DNA of 64,000 bases from CAZDCD01 sp964503885. Its GTDB lineage: Bacteria; Bacteroidota; Bacteroidia; Bacteroidales; UBA10428. Positions 36,714 to 46,250 of this stretch are shown piece by piece (position 1 is the stretch's first letter; each line of letters starts with the position of its first letter). The stretch covers positions 62,001-126,000 of the forward strand of contig CAZDCD010000007.1 of assembly GCA_964503885.1 (NCBI GenBank), given 5' to 3'. The notes beneath the pieces were generated by a model. It had not been told where the DNA came from. It saw only the letters and a list, made by a program, of their open reading frames with translations, and searched no databases. The position numbers were made by a program, and so were the translations under genes.

Positions 36714-37154
36714 TTACAGCCGTTTTACAAAAGATAAAATGCCAACTGCCTCACCTGCTTTTCCTTCTTTGAAGGTGATAAAGACATGATAAATCCCTGT
36801 TTTCTGGCAATTGAGATCAAAGGAAGGGTAGTCTTTTCCTGTGGCCTCAAGAAATGTACTTCCAAGCAATGTATTCATGTCAAAAACCTGCAGAATAGCC
36901 TCCCCGTCGGAATTGGGGGCAGTACAGATGGAAAACCTGTATTTGGTATTTTTGTTTAACAAAAGGGCGAATCGGGCTGAATTCGGGGCTCCGCCAGGTG
37001 TACTGGCATCGAGTTTGACAGGAAATTCCTTCAGAAAGGTCACATCTCCGGCGCTTGCAGCACACTGGGCAGTAAGCTGACTGATATCTTGAGCATGGGC
37101 CGATGTATATAAAAAGGGAATAGTCAGGATCAGGAGTTTGATATACTTCTTCAT
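36714..37154 (-). CDS. small secreted protein of unknown function
   Basis: The 146-residue protein starts with a clear signal peptide (about 1-21, cut after AHA). The rest is beta-rich, with KYRFSICTAPNSDGEAILQVFD and GIYHVFITFKEGKAGEAVGIL in adjoining parts, suggesting a single beta-sandwich like a PPC/jelly-roll domain; this is a guess. Two or three cysteines (QCAAS, SICTA, LNCQK) could make a disulfide. It begins 11 bp after the lipoprotein gene at 37166, so both share a promoter and the terminator at 36.66 kb. Confidence 0.68.
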   Translation of the reverse strand: MKKYIKLLILTIPFLYTSAHAQDISQLTAQCAASAGDVTFLKEFPVKLDASTPGGAPNSARFALLLNKNTKYRFSICTAPNSDGEAILQVFDMNTLLGSTFLEATGKDYPSFDLNCQKTGIYHVFITFKEGKAGEAVGILSFVKRL

Positions 37155-37165
37155 AGGATTTTGTT

Positions 37166-38065
37166 CTAAATATTGATTAACCTGTTGCGAACATCTTCGG
37201 TAGTATTGATGATATTTGTAAGTTGTTCATCAGTAATTTTAACTACACTTTTGTCATTCTGTATAAATATCAGCATACCGTTTTCTTCACGGGGTTCAGG
37301 CTCTCCCGGAATAATCACGATCTCAACGCCTTTATATAGATCATTTAACCTGGAAATCTGTTCCTGCAGGCTGGCGAATTGTTTATCCTTAGAAAAGTTT
37401 TTAATAATGAGCATCAATTGTTCCAGGATAATTTTTTGTTCACCAATTCGTTCAGCAAGATCGGAGTGAGGAGCTTCTTTATATACCTGTGTGGCGAGGT
37501 AAAGACCTTCAACCCAGACGCCGATCACCATTAATGCACTAAGATTACTCCTGTTGTTATCACGAAGGTATTGATCCATCTGATTGAAACTGTGTACAGA
37601 AAGGTACATCAGTGAATCGATATTCTGACTATTCTGAGCAAGCCGTTTGAGTGTGGTAAAATCAAAAAACTGTCCGACCCTTATCTTGTCTGCAAGCGAC
37701 TTTATGGCAGAGATATAATCGATGACATTTGCTGTTTTATTATACATATTCAGGTAACCCAGGTCGGCACCGTAAACGCCCAGATTGAAGGCCTGTTTGA
37801 AGCTTGTGCTCAATTCATCCACCCTGTCGGTCGGTGCAAGATACTTATTTGAGAACTGAACCCCCAGGCTTTTTACAAGAGCTGCCATCTCAACGGGAGA
37901 GGAAACACTCTGAATGATATCCTGCATCACCTCACCGGATATTTCAAGCTCTCCTTCAACAATATCAGAATCATCAATATCCAGGTTGTCCTTGGTTCCG
38001 TTTGATTTACATGCCATAGCCAGTGCAACAATGAATACAACATAAATGATTTTCTTTGTTCGCAT
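37166..38065 (-). CDS. predicted lipoprotein, helical
   Basis: The 299-residue protein has a lipoprotein signal ending in ALAMAC (Cys 19 from the chosen start), an acidic linker (DIDDSDIVEGELE) and a helical body rich in Asn/Gln. No known domain is recognised. The frame is open to 38110, but a -7 box at 38096-38103 lies inside that extension, so I start at the ATG at 38065 (MRTKKIIYVVFI). It is cotranscribed with the small secreted protein. Confidence 0.68.
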   Translation of the reverse strand: MRTKKIIYVVFIVALAMACKSNGTKDNLDIDDSDIVEGELEISGEVMQDIIQSVSSPVEMAALVKSLGVQFSNKYLAPTDRVDELSTSFKQAFNLGVYGADLGYLNMYNKTANVIDYISAIKSLADKIRVGQFFDFTTLKRLAQNSQNIDSLMYLSVHSFNQMDQYLRDNNRSNLSALMVIGVWVEGLYLATQVYKEAPHSDLAERIGEQKIILEQLMLIIKNFSKDKQFASLQEQISRLNDLYKGVEIVIIPGEPEPREENGMLIFIQNDKSVVKITDEQLTNIINTTEDVRNRLINI

Positions 38066-38095
38066 ATGAATTTCTGAATTACGTTTCTGATTAAA

Positions 38096-38103
38096 CAAAT
38101 TTA
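38096..38103 (-). promoter_or_regulatory. -7 promoter element of the lipoprotein gene pair
   Basis: On the minus strand TAAATTTG matches TAnnTTTG exactly. A TTTT 20 bases upstream may serve as the -33 element. It separates this pair from the signalling run upstream. Confidence 0.45.
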
Positions 38104-38145
38104 ACAACATTATTAAAGATATTAAAAATAAGTCTCAATAAAAAC

Positions 38146-41100
38146 CTATTTGTGTCTTGCTAACCTTCCTGAAATGCTCAGGAGTTTCCTGAAAACTTCA
38201 TAATAGAGCGTAATGTATAATAGTAGTGTAAGTACCCATACCACTGCAATGTTGAACCAAAACGTATCAAAATACCTTCCCATGAATTGCTTTTCGGGGG
38301 AGAAGAAATGCGCCCTGAAATCAAACTTATTTTTAACCACAGGATCTTCGAAAATGGGGTCGTAATGCTGCACAAGCTCATGCCTGTATTCCAGCATTTT
38401 ATTCGATTCGTAAACCTTCTTAACGATATCGGCAACACTCAGGTTATAATAATTATCATAAAATGCTTTATATACTTCAGGACGGTCTTCAAGCAACAGA
38501 TTAATAAGCCTGTCCTTTTTGTCAACCGCGGTCAGGAATTTCATATTGTAGTATTTCTGAAGCTTCTTCAGGTATTCATATACACTCCGGTACGTTGCTT
38601 TGTTAAATTTACCGGGATTCAGGTTATCCGATTCATTGAAAGGGATATCCGGCACATTGCCGGTTTCTTTGCCTATCTCGTTTTTCACCAGCAGGAGATC
38701 ATCCGAAGTCTTGTCGATTTTACCTGCCTCCTTGTATTCTTTGTTTATCTTCTCCAACCTGTCGAACATCTCAGGAAGCCAGTACACCATTTTAAAATCC
38801 GACTGACTAATCTCTTTTTCCCGGTTATAGAATTTCTTACTGTATTCATTGTCTTTGAACTGGTGCACCATCAATGCTTCATATGTCCATTTGGTAACCA
38901 TGAATTCAGCGATAAGGGGTACCTTATCCAGCCGGCCAACCGTGCGGTTCAGCTTGTCAAAGCTGAACATGGCCCCGCTGAGGATCATCATGGGGATCAT
39001 TAACAGGGGAATGATGATATAAATGGTTACCGCCGAATTGAATGAGGCCGATACATTAAGTCCGAGTATATTGGCAAATGCAGCGGTTGAGAACAGGGCA
39101 AGCCAGTAAGGGAAATACATACCGCGTATGCCCAGTATTGAATTGGCGATCAGTACAAAAAGGAATGCCTGGATGGCAGAGATCACAAAAAGGATAAAGA
39201 TCTTGGAGATCAGGTACGATGATCTGCTCAGGTTCAGGAACGCCTCCCGTTTCAGGATCTTTCGATCTTTGAATATCTCTTCGGCGCTTACCGTTAGACC
39301 AAGGAAAAGGGCAACGATCAGCGACATAAAAATAAAAATGTGGATATTTTCATTTACCCTGAAAACGTAATGATTGCTTTTGGGGTCTTCGATATACCTG
39401 ATGATATAGGATAAAATAAGTCCCAATACAGGCGCTTCAAGCAGGCTTAGCGCTACATATTGTGTATTGCTGATTTTTGAAAGGAAATCCCGTATCGTAT
39501 ATATTCTAAGCTGTTTAATCCAACCGGGGATCTTTAAGTTTTTCGGGGGAGATTCCTTAACGGTTTCAACGGGCTGTTGGTTGAATGATTCGCTGTAATA
39601 TTCCTCCCATTTTTGTGGTGATGTTTTGCGGGCATCGGTATAATTCCCGAATTCATCAACCACCTTGGCTTCAATCACATTGAATACCAGCTCGGGATTT
39701 ACATTCCCGCATGTAGGACATTCACCCACATCGCTGTTGATCTGAGAGTCAAGTTTTTTGAAATACATAACAGCCTCCACAGGGTTTCCGTAATAGATCA
39801 TATACCCGCCTGTATCGAGGATAATCATCTTATCGAACATCTTGTATATTTCGGAAGAAGGCTGATGAATAACTACAAAGATAAGCTTGCCTTTAAGTGT
39901 TAGTTCCCTCAGCAGGTCCATGACATTTTCAGAATCGCGCGAGGAAAGGCCTGAGGTGGGTTCGTCGACAAACAAGATGGAGGGTTCCCTGATGAGTTCA
40001 AGAGCAATGTTCAGTCTTTTACGCTGGCCCCCGCTAATAGTCTTTTTCAGGGGTGAACCCACTTTAAGATCCTTTCGGTCAAAAAGCCCGAGGTTTTGCA
40101 ACGTTTTGTAGACCATCTCCACGATCTCCTCTTCGGCTTTATCGCGAAAACAAAGTTTTGCATTGTAATAAAGGTTCTCGAAAACGGTAAGTTCCTCAAT
40201 CAGAAGATCATCCTGTGGAATCAGTCCGATCACACCTTCGAGTTTTTCTTTTTCGGTATGCAGGTTGATCCCGTTAATGATCACTTCTCCCTTCGAAGGA
40301 TTGTCGATGCCTGCAAGAACATTAAGCAATGTGGTCTTTCCGGCACCGCTGGCCCCCATAATGCCGATAAGCCGGCCATGGTTCTCTGAAAAGCTTACAT
40401 TTCGTATGCCAATATTGCCGTTCGGGAACCGAAATTCGATATTCCTGGCAACGTATGAGATCTGGCTTGCTGCCAGGTCTGCAAGAAAATGAGCTGCCAC
40501 ATCGCTGTAATATATTGGGGCTCCCTTTGGCAGTTTTACTGTGCTGCCGTTGGCAAACAGGTAAATCCGGTTATTCCTTACGGTCAGGCCGTTAAGATAA
40601 AGATCTTGGTTGCCGGTATATTTTAAGAAATACAGATCAACACTTTTTATCCTGAGGATGATGATATTAGCATCCAGATCTTTCGAGCGTATTTTCTTTG
40701 CATGCACAAAACTGTCCGGCTTGTCACTGATGATCATGATATTCATATCATCCAACTCTCCGGGTTCATTTTTTATCACAAAAGACTCGATGCTTTCAAA
40801 TTCTTCTTTGGTAACTTTAAAAACTTCGGCAACCGTATTTATAATGGCCATACGCTGATCGGTGAATTTGCGGTCGGCGTTGACTATTTCAAATAACCTG
40901 ACAAGAGCGACGACTTTCTGTTTCTGAGTAAGTGTTTTATTGATTTTCCTGCATAATCCAAGAATTCTTACCGAATCCCTGACCGAAGTGAGCTTTTTTT
41001 TATTTTTTTCTTCTTCGTCTGCTGCTTCTTCCTCTACCCCTTCTCCTGCTACAAGGCCTGCATGCATTTCAAAGAGATTGAAATATTCATTGACCTCTTC

Positions 41101-41223
41101 TTCACGCAACTGCTGCTGAAGAAAATTCTTCACATATTCAACCTGAGTGGTTTCAACCCCTTCATCCTGTTTTGCAATGATTGCAAACAGTTGCATCAGG
41201 GCTTTCAATATTTCTTCACTCAT
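38146..41223 (-). CDS. ABCG-like transporter (ATPase plus permease) with TerB-like and FHA-like N-terminal domains
   Basis: The 1025-residue protein begins with a TerB-like helical domain (about 1-145), then a beta-rich FHA-like segment (about 160-245, LYLNGLTVRNNRIYLFANGS), an ABC ATPase with Walker A GASGAGKTT (290-298), signature SGGQRKRLNIALE and Walker B ILFVDEPTSGLSS, then an ABC-2/ABCG permease part with about six spans (from about 590). A long soluble loop (about 790-960) precedes the last span. The layout recalls eukaryotic-like ABCG half transporters joined to a phosphopeptide-binding domain. It is the last gene of the 50-38 kb run, 45 bp after the SiaC-like gene, so partner-switch output may act on it. 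Substrate unknown. Confidence 0.82.
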   Translation of the reverse strand: MSEEILKALMQLFAIIAKQDEGVETTQVEYVKNFLQQQLREEEVNEYFNLFEMHAGLVAGEGVEEEAADEEEKNKKKLTSVRDSVRILGLCRKINKTLTQKQKVVALVRLFEIVNADRKFTDQRMAIINTVAEVFKVTKEEFESIESFVIKNEPGELDDMNIMIISDKPDSFVHAKKIRSKDLDANIIILRIKSVDLYFLKYTGNQDLYLNGLTVRNNRIYLFANGSTVKLPKGAPIYYSDVAAHFLADLAASQISYVARNIEFRFPNGNIGIRNVSFSENHGRLIGIMGASGAGKTTLLNVLAGIDNPSKGEVIINGINLHTEKEKLEGVIGLIPQDDLLIEELTVFENLYYNAKLCFRDKAEEEIVEMVYKTLQNLGLFDRKDLKVGSPLKKTISGGQRKRLNIALELIREPSILFVDEPTSGLSSRDSENVMDLLRELTLKGKLIFVVIHQPSSEIYKMFDKMIILDTGGYMIYYGNPVEAVMYFKKLDSQINSDVGECPTCGNVNPELVFNVIEAKVVDEFGNYTDARKTSPQKWEEYYSESFNQQPVETVKESPPKNLKIPGWIKQLRIYTIRDFLSKISNTQYVALSLLEAPVLGLILSYIIRYIEDPKSNHYVFRVNENIHIFIFMSLIVALFLGLTVSAEEIFKDRKILKREAFLNLSRSSYLISKIFILFVISAIQAFLFVLIANSILGIRGMYFPYWLALFSTAAFANILGLNVSASFNSAVTIYIIIPLLMIPMMILSGAMFSFDKLNRTVGRLDKVPLIAEFMVTKWTYEALMVHQFKDNEYSKKFYNREKEISQSDFKMVYWLPEMFDRLEKINKEYKEAGKIDKTSDDLLLVKNEIGKETGNVPDIPFNESDNLNPGKFNKATYRSVYEYLKKLQKYYNMKFLTAVDKKDRLINLLLEDRPEVYKAFYDNYYNLSVADIVKKVYESNKMLEYRHELVQHYDPIFEDPVVKNKFDFRAHFFSPEKQFMGRYFDTFWFNIAVVWVLTLLLYITLYYEVFRKLLSISGRLARHK

Positions 41224-41268
41224 GCACTAACGGATTAGAGATAAAAGAATCTTGTGTGTATCGCGTGA

Positions 41269-41649
41269 TCAGCCTGAATAAGCAACCTGTTCAAATGGCA
41301 CATCTACAATATCGGCATATTCTTCGCCCGCTTCTTCCATATCTTCGTCGTCTTCAGGATAGTGCCACCTGATCAGGACGTCGTGTCCCTTTTCATGCAG
41401 TTCTTCAAGTTTCATGAGAATATCCAGAAGCAGCTTGGATGAAGCTGTATTAAAATAAGTCAACTTAAAATTGAATATGGTTTTTTGTTTTGGGTTTTCA
41501 GCATACTCATTTAACCAGGTTAATACCGGTTCATAGAATGCTGATACATCCTCAGGCAATGACCGTCCTGAAATTTCCAGCAATTCATTATCAGCGTCCA
41601 GTATAATCCTCGGAGTATCTTCTGTTCCCTGAATTTTAATTGTTTCCAT
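41269..41649 (-). CDS. SiaC-family (DUF1987) regulatory phosphoprotein, second copy
   Basis: The 126-residue protein is a paralogue of the one at 8169. The conserved block FNFKLTYFNTASSKLLLDIL (about 60-79) with the expected phosphoacceptor Thr/Ser is nearly identical. The C-terminus is strongly acidic (PEDDEDMEEAGEEYADIVD). It follows the SiaB-like gene by 12 bp. Its unphosphorylated form should bind an effector; none of the known SiaD type is encoded here, so the neighbouring ABC transporter or sensors are candidates. Confidence 0.82.
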   Translation of the reverse strand: METIKIQGTEDTPRIILDADNELLEISGRSLPEDVSAFYEPVLTWLNEYAENPKQKTIFNFKLTYFNTASSKLLLDILMKLEELHEKGHDVLIRWHYPEDDEDMEEAGEEYADIVDVPFEQVAYSG

Positions 41650-41661
41650 ATTGTATAAGTG

Positions 41662-42243
41662 TTAAATCTCAGTTCTTGAAATGGTGGAAGTTAATAAAAA
41701 GAAAGAAGTATCGTCGGAGATAGGTAAGAAATGGTATTCCAGTTCTTTCCCTGTTTTCCGTTTTATATCAATAAATCCCAGTCCGGCACCTCCCTTATCG
41801 GAAAGCCTTCCCTCTTTCATCTGCCTTTTGTAGAGTTGTTTCAATTCCTCCTTATCCATTTTATTTATTTTCTCCAGCATATCCGTCAACTCTTCGATAC
41901 GGTCGTTGTCAACGGCATTACCGGTAGTTACGCTGTATTCATCATCGTTCTTGCTCACAAGAAATATCCCTCTGCCTGAAAACAGGTAATCGTTCGACGT
42001 AAAATCATCGGCATGTTTGCTGATATTCTGAAGACATTCAACCATAACATGAAATACCTTTCGCTGAACAGTACCCGCCTCATCGTCTTTTTCCATATTG
42101 GATTCGGTTAACGATGTGAATGCCTTGGTGATCTGATGAGTGATCTCACCCTCATAAACAAGTGTGATTTCATGTGCCTTCATCGACTTGTAGAATTCAT
42201 ATACAAATTCCAGGAAGCCTTTTATGTCCTTTTTGTTGTCCAT
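41662..42243 (-). CDS. SiaB-family (DUF6272) protein kinase, second copy
   Basis: The 193-residue protein aligns with the copy at 7625: VYEGEITHQI at the start, the N-box-like helix HVMVECLQNISKHAD, YSVTTGNAV, and the glycine-rich SDKGGAGLGFIDIKRKTG, which is a better G2-type ATP lid than in copy 1. It should phosphorylate the SiaC-like protein encoded next and be opposed by the SpoIIE phosphatase encoded before it. The gaps are 26 and 12 bp. Confidence 0.8.
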   Translation of the reverse strand: MDNKKDIKGFLEFVYEFYKSMKAHEITLVYEGEITHQITKAFTSLTESNMEKDDEAGTVQRKVFHVMVECLQNISKHADDFTSNDYLFSGRGIFLVSKNDDEYSVTTGNAVDNDRIEELTDMLEKINKMDKEELKQLYKRQMKEGRLSDKGGAGLGFIDIKRKTGKELEYHFLPISDDTSFFLLTSTISRTEI

Positions 42244-42269
42244 ATTATAAAGAAGTTAATTGCAGCATT

Positions 42270-44888
42270 TTAAAATTCTATTCCGATTAATAATACATCA
42301 TCAATTTGTTTGCTATTGTCTTTCCATTTTTCAAAATCTTCAACAAAATAAGCATTTAATTTTTCCATTGTCAAATCTTTATTCTCTAAAATCACATCAC
42401 GTACCCGTTTAGGAGAATATTTTTTTTCTTCGGCTCCGCCTAACTGGTCGGTTAATCCGTCAGAGAAGAAAAAGATCCTGTCACCACGTTTGTAGTTTAT
42501 TACGTGATTTGTAAAATTTTGTTCCTCTTTTTTACGGTGAGGAATTCCTCCGATAGCTTTCCGGTCGCCTTTGAATTCTAACAGTTCATTATCCCGGAGC
42601 AGGTACAAGGGCCGGTGAGCTCCTGCATACTGTACTTCCTTTTCCTGATGATTGATCTTACAAAATGCGATATCCATACCATCGCGTGCTTCAGCATCCT
42701 CCATATCCTGTTTCAGCGTTTTGCGCACACCGAAATGCAGCATATCAAGAACTTCCGAAGCTGTCAGTTTCCGTTCATGATCAACAATGCTGTTCAGTGA
42801 GAAATACCCGATAAACGACAGCAGGGCGCCCGGTACGCCGTGACCCGTGCAATCAACTACTGCGATGTAAATATCTTCGCCACGTTTAAAAAACCAGGGA
42901 AAATCTCCGCTGACTACGTCCCTGGGAATATAAAATATAAACGATTTCGGAAGGTGTGTGCGTATCAGATTGTTGTCGGGAAGAATACTCGACTGGATGC
43001 GCTCGGCATAGTTAATGGAATCTTCTATCTTCCTGTTCTTGTCTTGTATTTCAAGCTCAATTTGTTTGGCTGCCGTAATATCATGCCCTACAAACAGGAT
43101 CGTTTCGAGTTCATTTTCATTAAATTCCGGAATAGCAATGATGCTCATGATCCGCTCACATTTCTCACCGTCAATAGTAGCCGGGATGGTAAGCTCCTTG
43201 GTTTGTTTTGTGGGATCTGCTTTTATGGAAATGATGGTGTCTTTAAAGTAATTATAGAGGATTTCCGGGCAATCGATATCGTTAAGGGTCTTATTGATCA
43301 GTTCCCTGGGATCGATATTCATATAGTCTTTCACCACGGGGTTTGCATAAAAGAACTGTCCTACCGTACTCAGCCTGATGATCATATCGAGCGAGTTTTC
43401 GGATAATGACTGCATTTTGCTTTTCAGGCGTTCTTCGCGTTCGGCCCTCTTGCGTTCGGTAATATCGGTTGAGTTTATGATGATTCCTTTAATGGCCGTA
43501 TCGTGCAGCAGATTTCTTCCCGTTGATTCGATAAAGATCTTCTGCCCATCCTTCTTCATGTAGGTGTACTGGATAGTAACGGGCTCGTCGGGATTTTCGA
43601 GAAGACTTTTGAACATTTCATGAGTGCTGGTTTCACCTTTTCGTGTCAGGCGGTCCATATCTTTGCCGCCCATCATTTCTTCGGGCGAATAACCAAGGAT
43701 TTTGGTAACGGATGGGCTTTCATAAGTCATTACCATGTTTTCGTCGTAAATCGAAATGATTTCGGAGGCGTTTTCAAGCAATGAATACAACCTCTTCTGT
43801 GCGTTTTCAACCTCCACGATCTTTGATTCAAGCTGCTCATTCGATTTGCGAAGTTCTTCCTGTGTGGCACGCATTTCCTCTGCATTCTGCCTGAGCTGTT
43901 CTTCATTCTCCTGCAATTCCAGGGTCATCTGCTGCGATTCCTTGAGAAGTTGCTCCGTCTGGTACGTGACTTTAAGATTGAAGAAAGTGCGCGCAATAAT
44001 TTCACCGAGTTCCTTTAAAAACCGTGTGGTTAGCTCGGGCATTTCCGGTTCAACCGATGCGAATTCCATCACTCCCTGAAGTTTCTCTTCGCTGATAAGC
44101 GGAACGAGAAGAATACTCCGGGGTTTCTGATCGCCCAGGATACCCGACGTAATCGTTGTATAATCATCCGGGATCTCCGTCCGGTAGATAGTTTCCATTT
44201 CATAGGCGCACTCACCGATAAGGCCATACCCCAGCTTGAATTCCTGTGTGACATACTTACGGCGGTTAAATGCGTATGTTGCAAAATTTCTGAGCAGTTT
44301 CTTTTCTTCGTCATACAGGTACAGGGCACCCTGAACCACATTAAGGTATTTGACGAGGGCCCTTAATACTTCATTGGATAATTCATCGAGCTTATTGTGC
44401 ATCCTCAGGAGGCTCGATACAATTTCCTTACCTTCTGCAATCCATGACTGTTCAGATTCTTTCTGAAAATTGGCCAGCAGGTTATCACGCATCAGCAGGA
44501 GTGAATGCCCCAGAATATCATGATCGGTGGAAATATCCAGACTGGCTTTATAATTTCCTTCTCCTATTTGCTTGGCGAATTCAGCCATCTTGTTCAGCCT
44601 CATTTCCCTCTCCCTGATCTGTTCATCAAAGCTTTCTTTCTCACTGATCCGTTTCTGATTGATAAAGTATGATGTAATGACCAGCATTACCGGAATGAAA
44701 TCAATGACGATAAGTACCGGGTTGTCTTTATGCATCCTGATGATTCCCGCCATTGAGACCACCACTTTATCACTGATGATGGCGATGATCCACGAAACCA
44801 GCGGAAACAGAGAGCCGATCAGCAGTGACAACAAGAATACCCTGGTCCTTAAAAAAGTATATATTCTGTTTCTGATGTCTTCCATCAT
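42270..44888 (-). CDS. membrane GAF/PAS/SpoIIE-type phosphatase (SiaA-like), second module
   Basis: The 872-residue protein has two N-terminal membrane spans (about 18-38 and 52-72), a linker helix, a GAF domain (about 165-315; GYGLIGECAYEMETIYRTEI), a coiled coil (about 320-370), two PAS domains (about 370-490 and 500-620) and a C-terminal SpoIIE phosphatase (about 640-872) with GDFPWF and VVDCTGHGVPGALLSF. It differs from the 5.8-kb copy in its sensing part but keeps the same catalytic domain and gene order. It should dephosphorylate the SiaC-like protein in response to cytoplasmic GAF/PAS signals. It lacks any kinase domain. Confidence 0.86.
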   Translation of the reverse strand: MMEDIRNRIYTFLRTRVFLLSLLIGSLFPLVSWIIAIISDKVVVSMAGIIRMHKDNPVLIVIDFIPVMLVITSYFINQKRISEKESFDEQIREREMRLNKMAEFAKQIGEGNYKASLDISTDHDILGHSLLLMRDNLLANFQKESEQSWIAEGKEIVSSLLRMHNKLDELSNEVLRALVKYLNVVQGALYLYDEEKKLLRNFATYAFNRRKYVTQEFKLGYGLIGECAYEMETIYRTEIPDDYTTITSGILGDQKPRSILLVPLISEEKLQGVMEFASVEPEMPELTTRFLKELGEIIARTFFNLKVTYQTEQLLKESQQMTLELQENEEQLRQNAEEMRATQEELRKSNEQLESKIVEVENAQKRLYSLLENASEIISIYDENMVMTYESPSVTKILGYSPEEMMGGKDMDRLTRKGETSTHEMFKSLLENPDEPVTIQYTYMKKDGQKIFIESTGRNLLHDTAIKGIIINSTDITERKRAEREERLKSKMQSLSENSLDMIIRLSTVGQFFYANPVVKDYMNIDPRELINKTLNDIDCPEILYNYFKDTIISIKADPTKQTKELTIPATIDGEKCERIMSIIAIPEFNENELETILFVGHDITAAKQIELEIQDKNRKIEDSINYAERIQSSILPDNNLIRTHLPKSFIFYIPRDVVSGDFPWFFKRGEDIYIAVVDCTGHGVPGALLSFIGYFSLNSIVDHERKLTASEVLDMLHFGVRKTLKQDMEDAEARDGMDIAFCKINHQEKEVQYAGAHRPLYLLRDNELLEFKGDRKAIGGIPHRKKEEQNFTNHVINYKRGDRIFFFSDGLTDQLGGAEEKKYSPKRVRDVILENKDLTMEKLNAYFVEDFEKWKDNSKQIDDVLLIGIEF

Positions 44889-44894
44889 ACCGCT

Positions 44895-45680
44895 TTATTT
44901 CTTGATGAATTTACTAAATAGCTCTCCCATTTCATCTTTCATGGTATTGAAAATTTCGAGGATTATGCCATCGAATGGTTTAAAACCTGCCAGCTCAAGC
45001 AGAGCAATAATTTTTTTGTCCTTGGTTATCGGTACGAATGCAAGTGATTTTGGCAGGCTCTTACCCAGGCCCGATTCAACATTAAAGTAAGTTTCAGGGA
45101 TATTGTCAACCACCATAACGGTCCTGTCCGCCACCGCCTGGCCCGGTAACGTCTCCCCGCTTTTAAAATCTGCCGGCGTGTGTTCGCCGGTAAATGCATA
45201 TTTACCGGCCACGCTAAAGGTGCCCTTAATATTCACATAACACAGACCCTGAACAATCTCTGCTTCATTTGATAAATTGATAAAAAGGGCTTTGGTTAGA
45301 TCTTCTAAATTTTTAACCTTCTTACTGTCGGGTATTAGCTTATCGTAGATCGCCCTGACATCGGCCTTTTCTTTGGTCTCTGCCGGTTCTTCTGATTTCA
45401 GCTTCTCAATCTTATTGAGTACTTTTGATCTTTCTTCGTTCCTGACACTCTCGAGTTGTTGGATAAACCGGAACCTGTCAGACAGGTTGTACACAAGGAA
45501 AAAAAGCCAGATCCCCGCGCCCAGGATCAGCACAAGTGAAATGGCTGTGATAGCCACGTCCCGGTAATTTCCGGATTTCATAAGAATATTCCAGATAAAT
45601 GCCGAAAACAAAAATACTACGACGATCATACCCGCCATGAGTATGAGGCTTGTGGTCCGGTATTTTTTGAAATTATGCAT
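44895..45680 (-). CDS. two-span membrane protein with a GAF domain
   Basis: The 261-residue protein has two membrane spans near the N-terminus (about 10-32 and 38-62), a coiled coil (about 68-105) and a GAF domain (about 120-250) with SGETLPGQAVADRTVMVVDNI and SLAFVPITKDKKIIALLELAG in part. It has no output domain, so it must act through another protein, most simply the phosphatase whose gene follows after 6 bp. Its GAF resembles those of both neighbouring sensors. Confidence 0.78.
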   Translation of the reverse strand: MHNFKKYRTTSLILMAGMIVVVFLFSAFIWNILMKSGNYRDVAITAISLVLILGAGIWLFFLVYNLSDRFRFIQQLESVRNEERSKVLNKIEKLKSEEPAETKEKADVRAIYDKLIPDSKKVKNLEDLTKALFINLSNEAEIVQGLCYVNIKGTFSVAGKYAFTGEHTPADFKSGETLPGQAVADRTVMVVDNIPETYFNVESGLGKSLPKSLAFVPITKDKKIIALLELAGFKPFDGIILEIFNTMKDEMGELFSKFIKK

Positions 45681-45687
45681 CTGGTTC

Positions 45688-46245
45688 TTATAGCTTTTGT
45701 AAAAACCTAACTATCTGATCGGTTGAATATACGTGATCAACTTTCGTAAGTTGCAGGGCTGACTGTGTCATGGTTCTTACCTCACATTCGTTCGGGTCCT
45801 GCACCATAGTGATGCCTCCGTTGTCATGTACCTTCTTTAGTCCGAATGCTCCGTCTTTGTTTGCTCCTGACAATATCACCCCCACCAGTTTCTGCCGGTA
45901 AGCATTGGCTGCAGTGATGAAAGAAAGATCAATTGATGGACGGGAATGGTTCACGGCATCTTCAGTGGACAATGCAATACGGTTTGCCAGTTCAACATAC
46001 ATGTGGTAATTTGCCGGAGCAAGATAAGCCCTGCCGGGCTTCAGCAGATCTTTATCATACGGTTCCTCTACCGGGATATTTGATTTCAGGGTAAGCGCTT
46101 CCACAAATCCCGAACGCACATGTTTGAGCCTGTGAAGACAGAGCAATACCGGCAACGGAAAACTTTTAGGCAATGAACTCAGTATCCTGGTCACTACCTG
46201 GAAGCTCCCTGCTGATCCTCCTATTATTATGGCTTTATAATCCAT
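45688..46245 (-). CDS. CheB-type methylesterase without receiver domain
   Basis: The 185-residue protein is only the CheB catalytic domain. The triad is visible with normal spacing: Ser 11 in GGSAGS, His 38 in LCLHRLKH and Asp 131 in ILSGANKDGAFGL. CheB hydrolyses or deamidates methyl-glutamate/glutamine residues on sensors. The absent receiver domain means it is not controlled by CheA-type phosphorylation. It lies 5 bp after a CheR gene, but no chemoreceptor gene or CheA is in the window. Confidence 0.9.
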   Translation of the reverse strand: MDYKAIIIGGSAGSFQVVTRILSSLPKSFPLPVLLCLHRLKHVRSGFVEALTLKSNIPVEEPYDKDLLKPGRAYLAPANYHMYVELANRIALSTEDAVNHSRPSIDLSFITAANAYRQKLVGVILSGANKDGAFGLKKVHDNGGITMVQDPNECEVRTMTQSALQLTKVDHVYSTDQIVRFLQKL

Positions 46246-46250
46246 TCTGG

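Noticed and set aside
42840..43406. 188-codon plus-strand frame in the phosphatase gene
   Set aside because: It is antisense to the SpoIIE/PAS coding sequence and shows no recognisable domain.
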